Of a DNA stretch of 64,000 bases, positions 8,761 to 17,344 are shown piece after piece. Each line of letters starts with the position of its first letter. The first letter of the stretch is position 1. Source of the stretch: Streptomyces shenzhenensis (GTDB lineage: Bacteria; Actinomycetota; Actinomycetes; Streptomycetales; Streptomycetaceae); NCBI RefSeq assembly GCF_003688995.1, contig NZ_PENI01000003.1, forward strand, positions 1 to 64,000, in the 5' to 3' direction. A model generated the notes under the pieces. It was not told the origin of the DNA. It did not search any database and worked only from the letters and a program-made list of their open reading frames with translations. The position numbers were made by a program, and so were the translations under genes.

Positions 8761-9576
8761 GTGGCAGGAGTCGCACGCCGCCGTCTCGACGCGGAGCTGG
8801 TCCGCCGCAAGCTCGCGCGCTCGCGCGAGCACGCCGGCCAGCTGATCGCCGCCGGGCGGGTGTCCGTCGGCAAGACCGTCGCGACCAAGTCCGCCACCCA
8901 GGTCGAGACCGCCGCGGCGATCGTCGTCACCGCCGACGGCAGCGATCCGGAGTATGTCTCCCGGGGCGGCCACAAGCTCGCCGGAGCCCTGGCGGCCTTC
9001 GTGCCGCGGGGGCTCGTCGTCGAGGGCCGGCGGGCGCTGGACGCCGGCGCGTCCACCGGCGGTTTCACCGATGTCCTGCTCCGGGCCGGGGCCGCGCACG
9101 TCCTCGCCGTCGACGTCGGATACGGACAACTCGCCTGGTCTCTCCGCAACGATGAACGCGTCACGGTCAAGGACCGTACGAACGTACGAGAGTTGACGCT
9201 TGAAGCGATCGATGGGGAGCCTGTGGATCTTGTCGTGGGGGATCTGTCCTTCATCCCGCTCGGGCTGGTGCTGCCCGCCCTGAAGCGGTGCGTGACGCCG
9301 GACGCCGACCTGGTGATGATGGTCAAGCCGCAGTTCGAGGTGGGCAAGGAGCGGCTGGGCAGCGGGGGAGTCGTGCGCAGCCCGCAACTGCGGGCCGAGG
9401 CCGTGCGGGGCGTGGCCGCGAGGGCGTGGGAGCTGGGGCTCGGCGCCCGCGGGGTCACCGCCAGCCCGCTGCCCGGGCCGTCCGGCAATGTCGAGTACTT
9501 TCTCTGGCTGCGGGCCGGGGCACCGGAACTGGACCCGGCCGACGTTGACCGTGCAGTGGCGGAGGGGCCGCGTTGA
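8761..9576 (+). CDS. tlyA: TlyA family 2'-O-ribose rRNA methyltransferase
   Basis: 271 residues. An N-terminal S4 RNA-binding domain (RRRLDAELVRRKLARSREHA, residues ~5-65) is followed by a Rossmann methyltransferase domain with the SAM motif LDAGASTGGFTDVLL near residue 97. In mycobacteria TlyA methylates C1409 of 16S and C1920 of 23S rRNA and its loss gives capreomycin/viomycin resistance; the same role is expected here. GTG 8761 was chosen as the first start after the upstream stop. The last codons overlap the TTG start of the NAD kinase gene. A longer open frame upstream from 8641 overlaps the previous gene and is not coding. Confidence 0.93.
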   Translation: MAGVARRRLDAELVRRKLARSREHAGQLIAAGRVSVGKTVATKSATQVETAAAIVVTADGSDPEYVSRGGHKLAGALAAFVPRGLVVEGRRALDAGASTGGFTDVLLRAGAAHVLAVDVGYGQLAWSLRNDERVTVKDRTNVRELTLEAIDGEPVDLVVGDLSFIPLGLVLPALKRCVTPDADLVMMVKPQFEVGKERLGSGGVVRSPQLRAEAVRGVAARAWELGLGARGVTASPLPGPSGNVEYFLWLRAGAPELDPADVDRAVAEGPR

Positions 9577-10475
9577 CACACAACCACGCTCGTACTGTTT
9601 TCCTGCTCGCCCACACCGGGCGGCCCGCGGCGATCCGCAGCGCCGAACTGGTGGTCAAGGGACTGCTGCGATCCGGCATCGGGGTGCGGGTGCTGGAGCA
9701 CGAGGCGGTCGACCTGCCGCTGCCGGAGGAGGTCGAACTGGTCAAGGAGGCGACCCCGCAGTGCCTCGACGGCTGCGAGCTGCTGATCGTCCTCGGCGGA
9801 GACGGGACGCTGCTGCGCGGCGCGGAGTTCGCGCGGGCCTCCGGGGTGCCGATGCTCGGCGTCAACCTCGGCAGCGTCGGCTTCCTCGCGGAGGCCGAGC
9901 GGGACGACCTCGACAAGGTCGTGGACCGGGTGGTGAGCAAGGCGTACGAGGTCGAGGAGCGGATGACCGTCGACGTCGTCGTGCACCGCAACGGGGACAT
10001 CGTGCACACCGACTGGGCGCTGAACGAGGCCGCCGTGCAGAAGATGTCGGCCGAGAAGCTGCTGGAGGTCGTGCTGGAGATCGACGGGCGGCCGGTGACG
10101 GGCTTCGGGTGCGACGGGATCGTGCTGTCGACGCCCACCGGGTCGACCGCGTACGCCTTCTCGGCCGGCGGGCCCGTGGTGTGGCCCGAGGTGGAGGCGC
10201 TGCTCATGGTGCCGATCTCCGCGCACGCGCTGTTCGCGAAGCCGCTGGTGACCTCGCCGGATTCGGTGCTCGCGGTGGAGGTCCTGCCGCACATCCAGCC
10301 CGGGGTGCTCTGGTGCGACGGGCGGCGGACCATCGAACTGCCGCCCGGGGCCCGGGTCGAGGTGCGCCGGGGCGCGGTGCCGGTGCGGCTGGCCCGGCTG
10401 CACCACGCCTCGTTCACCGACCGGCTGGTGGCCAAGTTCGCGCTGCCGGTCTCCGGCTGGCGGGGTGCGCGCTAG
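9573..10475 (+). CDS. nadK: NAD kinase
   Basis: 300 residues. The kinase motif GGDGTLLRGAEFA near residue 70, NEAAV and the GDGIVLSTPTGSTAYAFSAGGP block are all present, so the enzyme should phosphorylate NAD+ to NADP+. The TTG start at 9573 overlaps the tlyA stop by 4 nt, so translation is coupled; no other in-frame start fits the conserved N-terminus. tlyA-nadK-recN is a widely conserved actinobacterial trio. A genus-wide repeat begins at its TAG stop. Confidence 0.93.
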   Translation: MTHNHARTVFLLAHTGRPAAIRSAELVVKGLLRSGIGVRVLEHEAVDLPLPEEVELVKEATPQCLDGCELLIVLGGDGTLLRGAEFARASGVPMLGVNLGSVGFLAEAERDDLDKVVDRVVSKAYEVEERMTVDVVVHRNGDIVHTDWALNEAAVQKMSAEKLLEVVLEIDGRPVTGFGCDGIVLSTPTGSTAYAFSAGGPVVWPEVEALLMVPISAHALFAKPLVTSPDSVLAVEVLPHIQPGVLWCDGRRTIELPPGARVEVRRGAVPVRLARLHHASFTDRLVAKFALPVSGWRGAR

Positions 10476-10567
10476 CGCTCCGCTGGGTGGGGTGGTGTCG
10501 CGTTGTCGTCTGTCTGCGGCTGCCTTGTGGCTGGGCGCGCAGTTCCCCGCGCCCCTTCGGGCGCTCC
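10471..10567 (+). repeat. Streptomyces dispersed repeat, copy after nadK
   Basis: The core ctgggcgcgcagttccccgc followed by gccccttcgggcgct ends a ~95-bp unit that begins agcgctccgctggg at the nadK stop codon. The same unit recurs at 27684 (tandem), 51788 and, degenerate and inverted, at ~39000. It lies between nadK and recN in the direction of transcription. Confidence 0.8.
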
Positions 10568-10580
10568 GGTCCGGCGCGGG

Positions 10581-10596
10581 ACTCGTGTGGGTGACG
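10581..10596 (+). promoter_or_regulatory. 16-nt motif shared with the glycosyltransferase leader
   Basis: actcgtgtgggtgacg occurs here, 82 nt upstream of recN, and again at 12806-12821 upstream of the glycosyltransferase. The second copy is part of a near-palindrome (tcactc-gtgt-gggtga). Exact 16-mer identity in two leaders suggests a protein-binding site, but no known regulator was recognised. Confidence 0.35.
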
Positions 10597-10677
10597 GGCG
10601 TCGGTGATGCGCAATCGTCACCTGCGCCTTCACACGATGGGGGTGGGGGCCTTCGCACTTCTCCGTCCGGACCTCGT

Positions 10678-12420
10678 ATGGTCGTGTCCGTGTTGGAGGA
10701 GATGCGGATACGGTCGCTCGGAGTCATCGACGACGCGGTCGTCGAGCTGTCGCCCGGGTTCACCGCCGTCACCGGTGAGACGGGTGCCGGCAAGACGATG
10801 GTGGTCACCAGCCTGGGGCTGCTGCTCGGCGGGCGCGCGGATCCGGCGCTCGTACGGATCGGGGCCGAGAAGGCCGTGGTCGAGGGGCGGGTGACGGTCC
10901 CCGCGGACGCGTCCGCCGCCGTGCGCGCCGCGGAGGCCGGGGCCGAACTGGACGACGGGGCGCTGCTCATCAGCCGTACCGTGTCCGCCGAGGGACGCTC
11001 ACGGGCGCACCTCGGCGGGCGCAGCGTACCCGTCGGGGTGCTGGCCGAGCTGGCCGACGAGCTGGTGGCCGTGCACGGGCAGACCGACCAGCAGGGGCTG
11101 CTGAAGCTGGGCCGGCAGCGGCAGGCGCTTGACCGGTACGCGGGCGACGCGGTCGCCGGGCCGCTCACCAAGTACACGGAGGCCTACCGGCGGCTGCGGG
11201 CGGTCGCCGTCGAGCTGGAGGAGATCGTCACGCGCGCGCGTGAGCGCGCCCAGGAAGCCGACATGCTGCGTTTTGGGCTCGACGAGATCGCCGGTGTCGA
11301 GCCGCGGTCGGGCGAGGACGTGGAACTCGCGGAGGAGGCGGAGCGGCTCGGGCACGCGGAGGCGCTGGCCTCGGCCGCGACCGCCGCGCACGCCGCCCTC
11401 GCGGGCAACCCCGAGGACCCCGAGGGCATCGACGCGGCGACCCTCGTCGCGGGCGCGCACCGCGCCCTGGAGGCCGTCCGCTCCCACGACCCGGCGCTGG
11501 CCTCGCTCGCCGACCGGATCGGCGAGATCGGGATCCTGCTCGGCGATGTGGCGGGCGAGCTGGCCGGGTACGCCGACGACCTGGACGCCGATCCGCTGCG
11601 GCTCGCGGCCGTGGAGGAGCGCAGGGCCGCGCTGGGCGCCCTGACGCGCAAGTACGGCGACGGCATCGACTCCGTGCTCGCCTGGGCCGAGCATGGGGCC
11701 GCGCGGCTGACCGAACTCGACGGCGACGACGAGCGGATCGACGAGCTGACCGCCGAACGGGACGCGCTGCGCCGTGAACTGGGCGGTCTCGCACAGGCGC
11801 TGACGGACGCGCGCACGGAGGCCGCCGAGCGGTTCGCCGCCGCCGTGACCGCCGAGCTGGCCTCGCTCGCCATGCCGCACGCGCGCGTCTCCTTCGCCAT
11901 CCGGCAGACCGAGGACCCGGAGGGTGTCGAGGTCGGCGGGCGCGCGGTCGGTTACGGGCCGTCGGGCGTGGACGAGGTGGAGCTGCTGCTCGCCCCGCAC
12001 CCGGGTGCGCCGCCCCGGCCCATCGCCAAGGGGGCGTCCGGCGGTGAGCTGTCGCGCGTGATGCTCGCCGTGGAGGTCGTCTTCGCGGGCACGGACCCGG
12101 TGCCGACCTACCTCTTCGACGAGGTCGACGCCGGTGTCGGAGGCAAGGCCGCGGTGGAGATCGGGCGCCGGCTGGCCAGGCTCGCGAAGTCCGCGCAGGT
12201 CGTGGTCGTCACCCACCTGCCGCAGGTGGCCGCCTTCGCCGACCGGCAGTTGCTCGTCGAGAAGACCAACGACGGCTCGGTGACCCGGTCCGGCGTGAAG
12301 GTGCTGGAGGGCGAGGACCGCATCCGCGAGCTGTCCCGGATGCTGGCCGGCCAGGAGGACTCCGAGACGGCCCGGGCACACGCGGAGGAACTGCTGGCCA
12401 CGGCCCGGGCCGACGGATAA
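10678..12420 (+). CDS. recN: DNA repair protein RecN
   Basis: 580 residues, the usual size of this SMC-like protein. Walker A GETGAGKT is near residue 42; a long coiled-coil region fills the middle (~150-420); the C-terminal head has the signature GGELSRVMLAVE and Walker B/D-loop DEVDAGVGG. RecN tethers DNA ends in double-strand break repair. The exact start is uncertain: ATG 10678, GTG 10684, TTG 10693 and ATG 10702 are all in frame. The last gives a protein beginning MRIRSLGVIDDAVV, which matches where the family usually starts, and ggagga stands directly before it. No LexA box was seen in its leader. Confidence 0.92.
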   Translation: MVVSVLEEMRIRSLGVIDDAVVELSPGFTAVTGETGAGKTMVVTSLGLLLGGRADPALVRIGAEKAVVEGRVTVPADASAAVRAAEAGAELDDGALLISRTVSAEGRSRAHLGGRSVPVGVLAELADELVAVHGQTDQQGLLKLGRQRQALDRYAGDAVAGPLTKYTEAYRRLRAVAVELEEIVTRARERAQEADMLRFGLDEIAGVEPRSGEDVELAEEAERLGHAEALASAATAAHAALAGNPEDPEGIDAATLVAGAHRALEAVRSHDPALASLADRIGEIGILLGDVAGELAGYADDLDADPLRLAAVEERRAALGALTRKYGDGIDSVLAWAEHGAARLTELDGDDERIDELTAERDALRRELGGLAQALTDARTEAAERFAAAVTAELASLAMPHARVSFAIRQTEDPEGVEVGGRAVGYGPSGVDEVELLLAPHPGAPPRPIAKGASGGELSRVMLAVEVVFAGTDPVPTYLFDEVDAGVGGKAAVEIGRRLARLAKSAQVVVVTHLPQVAAFADRQLLVEKTNDGSVTRSGVKVLEGEDRIRELSRMLAGQEDSETARAHAEELLATARADG

Positions 12421-12461
12421 CGGCGGGGCGGACACGCGCCACGGCGCCGCGCGGCAGACAG

Positions 12462-12753
12462 CGCCGGGAGCGGACCGACCACGCCGGGCGCACCGCTGGC
12501 TGTACGCGGGTCCGGCGCGTGTCCACCCCGCCGCCGGAGCCGCCGTGTTCGCCGCCGGGGCCTGCGGTGCCTACGACGACCTCGCCGGGGCCGGTGACCC
12601 CCGCCGCGGTTTCCGGGCGCATCCGGCTGCGCTGCGGGACGCCGACGCGCGGGACTGGTGGCGCACGCCGCCGCCGTGGTGACGGCGGCCGTGCACGGGG
12701 ACCGGGGCACCGCCTGGGCGCGCACCCTCGGCGGACCCGTCGGCCGGGGCTGA
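12462..12753 (+). pseudogene. decayed MraY-like glycosyl-1-phosphate transferase remnant
   Basis: Three reading frames in succession carry protein-like text: RRERTDHAGRT (from 12462), then AAVFAAGACGAYDDLAG and PRRGFRAHPAALRD (to 12682), then VVTAAVHGDRGTAWARTLG (to 12753). Together they resemble, from memory, the RTNHAGRT and LGALDDLAGD...KGLRGHLGAL segments of a MraY/WecA-like membrane protein found near recN in Streptomyces. Frame changes and missing membrane segments mean it cannot be expressed. It starts ~40 nt after recN, so any genes that once lay between have gone. The assignment is inference and needs an alignment. Confidence 0.5.
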
Positions 12754-12805
12754 CCGGACGGCCCGGCCGGCCTGGACGGGTGTTCGCTCGGCTCTCCGGG
12801 TTTTC

Positions 12806-12821
12806 ACTCGTGTGGGTGACG
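12806..12821 (+). promoter_or_regulatory. second copy of the shared 16-nt motif
   Basis: actcgtgtgggtgacg, identical to 10581-10596, here inside the longer near-palindrome tcactcgtgtgggtga at 12804-12819. It lies ~190 nt upstream of the glycosyltransferase start, in the otherwise empty stretch 12754-13011. Confidence 0.35.
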
Positions 12822-13011
12822 CACTCCGGCGCATTGCTCCGGTACTTCGCGCTCCGCGCCTCCCCTGAGTTCCCGCAACACCGCACTGTGCTGGCATCCT
12901 TGGCAGGGAACGCGGTGCGCGCGGGAGGCGCGCGCGGAACATCCCCTCCACCCGATACCTTCTGTACGTTTCTTCGTGCCCGCCCCACGCCGAATCAGGA
13001 GCCCCGGCCAC

Positions 13012-14148
13012 GTGAGCCCCGTGAGCAGCACCGCACCGCACGGACAGTCGCCGCTGCGCACCGTCCAGGTGCTGGGCGGGGGCAATGCCGGCAGCAGCGC
13101 GCACGTGCGTTCGCTGGCCGCGGGGCTGGTCGCGCGGGGCGTGCGGGTCACGGTGTGCGCCCCCGCCGAGGCCGATCGCGCCTACGACTTCACCGGTGTC
13201 GGCGCCGACCACGTCCATGTCCCGCGCAGCAGCGACCCGGCGTCCGTCGCCGCGCTGCGCGCCGCCTGCACCGATGCCGACCTGGTGCACGCGCACGGGC
13301 TGCACGCCTCCTTCCGCACCGTGCTGGCGCTCGCCGGACGCCGTACCCCGTTCGTCGTCACCTGGCACGACCGGGTGCAGGCCGAGGGCGCCCGCGCGCA
13401 TCTGGTGCGACTGCTGGAGCGCCGGGTGGCGCGGGCCGCCGCCGTGGTGCTCGGCACCTCGTCCGACCTGGTGGACCTGGCCCGCAGGGCCGGCGCCCGG
13501 GACGCCCGGCTCGCCGGGGTGTCGCTGCCCCGGCCGCGCCGGTCCGCCGAGCCCGTCGGCCCCGACCCGGTGCGCCCCAAGGTGCGGGCCGAACTCGGTG
13601 CTCTCGGCCGCCCGTTGCTCGTCGCCGTCGGCTCCCTTGACCGGCACCGCGGATACGACGTGCTCCTGGACGCGGCGCGTGCCTGGCGCGGCCTCGACCC
13701 CCTGCCGCTGCTCGTCATCGCGGGCGAGGGCCCGCTGCGCGGCGAGTTGACGCGCCGGATCGAGGACGAGGAGCTGCCGGTCCGGCTCATCGGCCGCAGT
13801 GAGGACACGGACGAACTGCTCGGCGCCGCCGACATCGCGCTGGTGTGCAGCAGTTGGGAGTCCCGCTCCGTGCTCGCCCAGGAGGCGCTGCACGCGGGCG
13901 TGCCGCTCGTCGCGACCGCCGTCGGCGGCATCCCCGACCTGGTCGGCGACGCGGCCGAACTCGTCCCGTACGGCGACCCGGAGGCGCTCGCCGCCGCGGT
14001 CGTCCGGCTGCTCGGCGACCCCGAGCACTGCGAGCGGCTCAGGGACAAGGGCGTACGGCAGGCCGCGGGCTGGCCCACCGAGGACGAGACGGTCACCCAA
14101 GTCCTCAGTGTCTACGACGAGTTGACCCAGCCCAGACCCATGGCCTGA
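13012..14148 (+). CDS. GT4-type glycosyltransferase
   Basis: 378 residues with the two-domain GT-B layout. The N-terminal domain opens TVQVLGGGNAGSSAHVRSLAAGL; the C-terminal domain has the ExnE catalytic pattern ESRSVLAQEALHAGVPLVAT and VGGIPDLVGDA. It should transfer a sugar from a nucleotide donor to an unknown acceptor; position in the recN-pyrG interval suggests an envelope role but does not prove it. GTG 13012 is preceded by caggag with 10 nt spacing. The MraY-like gene that may once have supplied its partner is a pseudogene here. It converges with the PucR gene, with 7 nt between stops. Confidence 0.85.
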   Translation: MSPVSSTAPHGQSPLRTVQVLGGGNAGSSAHVRSLAAGLVARGVRVTVCAPAEADRAYDFTGVGADHVHVPRSSDPASVAALRAACTDADLVHAHGLHASFRTVLALAGRRTPFVVTWHDRVQAEGARAHLVRLLERRVARAAAVVLGTSSDLVDLARRAGARDARLAGVSLPRPRRSAEPVGPDPVRPKVRAELGALGRPLLVAVGSLDRHRGYDVLLDAARAWRGLDPLPLLVIAGEGPLRGELTRRIEDEELPVRLIGRSEDTDELLGAADIALVCSSWESRSVLAQEALHAGVPLVATAVGGIPDLVGDAAELVPYGDPEALAAAVVRLLGDPEHCERLRDKGVRQAAGWPTEDETVTQVLSVYDELTQPRPMA

Positions 14149-14155
14149 GCGTCCG

Positions 14156-15844
14156 TCAAGGCACGTGTCGGCGCGCTCGCAGGGCCAGGCTCAAGGCCAG
14201 TACGGTCTGCGGGTCGTCCAGGTCGGTGCCCAGCAACTCCCCGATGCGGGCGAGGCGGTTGTACAGGGTCTGCCGGTTGAGGTGCAGCTCGCGGGCGGTC
14301 TCGGCCTTGCGGCCCGCATGCGCCAGATAGGTCTCCAGCGTGGGCAGCAGCGGCGGCTTGGAGCGGCGGTCGTGGTCGCGCAGCGGGCCGATCGCCCGGT
14401 CCACGAAGGCCGCCAGGTCCGGATGGTCGCGCAGCCGCCACAGCAGGAGGTCGATGTCCAGCCGGCGCGCGTCGTACCAGGGGCGGTCCGCGAGGCCCTG
14501 CGCCGCCGTCGCCGCCTCCGCCGCGTGCCGCAGCCCGGCCGACGCGGACGCCCAGCCGCCGGCCGCCGCGACCACCACCACGGGCGGCCGGGCGCCGGGC
14601 CGGTGCATGCCCGCACGCTCCACCCCGGCCCGCAGCGCCGCCGCGACCCGGTCCGCGACCGTCGAGCGCTCCGCCTCCGAGCGCAGCCCCAGCAGCAGCG
14701 GGACCCGGCCCTCGACCGGCCGCACACCCAGCAGCACCGGCATGCCGAGGGAGGCCAGCTCCTCCGCGACCGCGCGGGCCAGGACGGCCCAGTCACCGCT
14801 CCGGGCCCCGCCGGTACGGGCGGTGCCCCCGCCCGGCGTCAGGGTCTCGCCGAGCCGCATCACCACCGGCAGCAGCGGGCTGCCGCCCGGCTTGAAGCCC
14901 AGCACCCGGGCCTGCGCGGGCGCGTCCTCGGCGGCGATCCGGCCCTCGGCGAGGTCGCTCAGGAAGTCGCCCCGGCCACGCGCCGCCAGTTCCTCCTCCT
15001 GGCGGGCCTGCATCAGCACGACGGCCAGGATGCCCGCGGCCTGCTCGGCGGCCATGCGGTGCACGGGCGCCAGAGGCGCGCGGACCGGCAGCAGTACGAG
15101 CCGGGCGCGTACCGACCCTGGACCCGGGCCGCCCCCCGGCACGTCCACCAGCACCGAACCGGCGGGCGGCGGGGCATCCCTGTGCTGGCCGCGCAGCCCC
15201 TCCCACACCTGCAGCGGGTCCGCGCCCTCGGGTCCGGCCCCGGCCGCGTACAGGAGCAGGCCGTCGGCGGTCTCGAGGAAGACCGGGTTGCCGCCGAAGC
15301 CGGCCAGGATCTCCAGTACCTGCGGCACCCCGCCACCGTCCAACAGCGCCTGGGTGCAGCGCCGGTGCACCTCCTCCGCCCGCTGGAGCAGGGCGTAGTG
15401 GCCGTTGACGATCTCGGTGTGGATCTCCTCGGTGACCGTCACGAACGGCACCTCGCGGTGCAGCTGCACGAGCGGCAGCCCGGCGCCGCGGGCGCTGTCG
15501 ACCAGGGCGGCGGGCAGCCGGGTGAAGCGCGGGCCCAGCTCCACCACCAGGGCGGCGATGCCACGCTCGGCGAGGGTGCGTACGAACGCGCGCTGCTCGG
15601 CGGGGCGGGCGCCGAGGCCGTAGCCCGTGGTGAGCAGCAGCTCCCCGCCCTTGAGCAGGGAGGCGATGTTGGGCACTTCGCCCGCGTGCACCCAGCGGAC
15701 CGTGCGCCCCAGCCGGTCGGCGCCCGCCAGGATCTCCGGGAGCCCGCTGCGCAGCCCGGGCAGTTCGAGTGCCCGCTGAACGGTGATCCCGCCGCCCCGC
15801 GTGGCCGATCCGCTGCCCGTACCGCTGTCCGTACCGCTGTCCAT
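14156..15844 (-). CDS. PucR family transcriptional regulator
   Basis: 562 residues. The N-terminal PucR domain (ALELPGLRSGLPEILAGADRL and HAGEVPNIASLLKGGELLLTTGYGLG, residues ~20-130) is followed by a central GGDEF-like/diguanylate-related region, then a C-terminal helix-turn-helix (ARELHLNRQTLYNRLARIGELLG, residues ~515-540). PucR-type regulators usually control purine or amino-acid catabolism and respond to a metabolite. The ATG at 15844 begins a Gly/Ser/Thr-rich leader; later starts are possible. The stop lies 7 nt from the glycosyltransferase stop. Its target is not obvious: the BBE-type oxidoreductase just upstream is in the same orientation and could be one. Confidence 0.88.
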   Translation of the reverse strand: MDSGTDSGTGSGSATRGGGITVQRALELPGLRSGLPEILAGADRLGRTVRWVHAGEVPNIASLLKGGELLLTTGYGLGARPAEQRAFVRTLAERGIAALVVELGPRFTRLPAALVDSARGAGLPLVQLHREVPFVTVTEEIHTEIVNGHYALLQRAEEVHRRCTQALLDGGGVPQVLEILAGFGGNPVFLETADGLLLYAAGAGPEGADPLQVWEGLRGQHRDAPPPAGSVLVDVPGGGPGPGSVRARLVLLPVRAPLAPVHRMAAEQAAGILAVVLMQARQEEELAARGRGDFLSDLAEGRIAAEDAPAQARVLGFKPGGSPLLPVVMRLGETLTPGGGTARTGGARSGDWAVLARAVAEELASLGMPVLLGVRPVEGRVPLLLGLRSEAERSTVADRVAAALRAGVERAGMHRPGARPPVVVVAAAGGWASASAGLRHAAEAATAAQGLADRPWYDARRLDIDLLLWRLRDHPDLAAFVDRAIGPLRDHDRRSKPPLLPTLETYLAHAGRKAETARELHLNRQTLYNRLARIGELLGTDLDDPQTVLALSLALRARRHVP

Positions 15845-15893
15845 GCAGCGGACGCTACCTGCGTGAACCCGTTCAGGACATCTCCGGTCCCGG

Positions 15894-17276
15894 CTACACC
15901 GGCTTGATGTTGTGGTTGAAGCGGAACACGTTGTCCGGGTCGTGGCGCCGCTTGACCTTCGCCAGGCGCAGGGTGTTCCCGACGCCAAGCCCCGCCCGTA
16001 CGCGCTCGGGCCCCTCGTCGCCGATCAGGGTGAGGCACACGGCCCCGGTCCGCCACGGCCGGACGTCGGCACGGGCGTCCTTGACCCAGGCCGCGGCCCG
16101 CTCGTCACCGGCCGGGCCCGCCCACATCGCGAAGGGGTGCACCAGCCAGGGCGCGTGCCGGTGGGCCACCGGACGGTCGGCGGGTCCCGCGGCGCCTGCG
16201 CCGCCCCGCGGGACGAGCACGTACCGGCTGCCGGTCGGCTCCGGCATGGTCAGCGCGCGGGCGCAGAAGACGTCCACCAGGTCGTCGGGCAGGCCCGCGA
16301 GGCACTCCGCCGACCCGTGGGTGCGCAGTCCGGGCGGCGCGGCGGGCAGGTAGGGGGCGTCGGCGTACGGCACCGCCCCGGCGAACTCCGCCTCGTGGGG
16401 CAGCACGAGCAGCGGCGCGGCGAGCCGGCGCAGCCCGGCCGGGCCGCCCGCGTACGTCAGCAGCGCCGCGCACACCAGCCGCCCGGCCAGGCGCTTTGGC
16501 AGGAACGGCGCGGGTGTGCCGGTGGTGTACAGGACGGCGCCGCCCGCCGCGTCGGGACCGGCGGCGATGACCTCGCGGAAGGCGCGCACCAGATCGCGGC
16601 CGCGGTCCGGCCGGCACACGACCAGGGCGAGGGAGAACTCGGGCAGCGGGTGCAGGCGCAGGGTGAGCGCGGTGGCGATGCCGAAGTTGCCGCCGCCGCC
16701 GTGCAGCGCCCAGAACAGCTCGGGGTTCTCGTCGGCGCCGGCCCGCACCCGCTCGGCGTCGGCGGTCACCAGCTCCACGCCGAGCAGGTCGTCGACGGCG
16801 AGCCCGAAGGCGCGGTCCAGCCGGCCGGTGCCGCCGCCCAGCACGAAGCCGCCGACGCCGATGCCCGGGGCGCACCCGCCGCTGCTCGCCAGGCCGTACG
16901 GCCGGGTGGCCCGGTCCAGGTCGCGCAGGGTGGCCCCGCCCTCGACCCGGGCCGTCGCCGCCCCGGGGCGCACGCTCACCCCGCGCATGCGCCGCAGATC
17001 GACCACGAGCGCCCCGTCGCCCAGGGCCGTGCCCGCCACCGCGTGCCCGCCGCCGCGCACCGCGATGCGCAGGTCCAGGTCCCGGCCGAAGCGCACGGCC
17101 CGGACGACGTCCGCCGCGTCCGCGCACCGCGCGATCACCGCCGGCCGCCGGTCGACCGCGGCGTTGAACACGGCACGGGCCGCGTCGTAGCCGGCGTCTC
17201 CCGGGGCGAACACGTCGCCGGCGAGATCCGCGCGCAACGCGGTGAGGGCCGTGCCCGCCGTCGAGCGGATTCCCAT
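15894..17276 (-). CDS. FAD-binding oxidoreductase, PCMH/BBE type
   Basis: 460 residues. The FAD domain has RIAVRGGGHAVAGTAL, where the His is the usual site of 8-alpha-N1-histidyl FAD attachment, and GGCAPGIGVGGFVLGGGTGRL, where a Cys sits near the second attachment site of berberine-bridge enzymes but one residue out of register. The C-terminus DPDNVFRFNHNIKPV is the BBE signature. Such enzymes oxidise sugars, lactones or natural products, and the substrate is unknown. No signal peptide is evident. ATG 17276 was chosen because the sequence before it is non-coding. Confidence 0.85.
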   Translation of the reverse strand: MGIRSTAGTALTALRADLAGDVFAPGDAGYDAARAVFNAAVDRRPAVIARCADAADVVRAVRFGRDLDLRIAVRGGGHAVAGTALGDGALVVDLRRMRGVSVRPGAATARVEGGATLRDLDRATRPYGLASSGGCAPGIGVGGFVLGGGTGRLDRAFGLAVDDLLGVELVTADAERVRAGADENPELFWALHGGGGNFGIATALTLRLHPLPEFSLALVVCRPDRGRDLVRAFREVIAAGPDAAGGAVLYTTGTPAPFLPKRLAGRLVCAALLTYAGGPAGLRRLAAPLLVLPHEAEFAGAVPYADAPYLPAAPPGLRTHGSAECLAGLPDDLVDVFCARALTMPEPTGSRYVLVPRGGAGAAGPADRPVAHRHAPWLVHPFAMWAGPAGDERAAAWVKDARADVRPWRTGAVCLTLIGDEGPERVRAGLGVGNTLRLAKVKRRHDPDNVFRFNHNIKPV

Positions 17277-17344
17277 GGCCGCCCCTTTCCCGAGGGGGGC
17301 AGACTGTGCTTCCAGCCTAGGGCGGGCCGGGTGATCGGTGGGGG

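Noticed and set aside
8334..11177. Extension of the SCP2 frame upstream
   Set aside because: Antisense to tlyA, nadK and recN; no domain recognisable.
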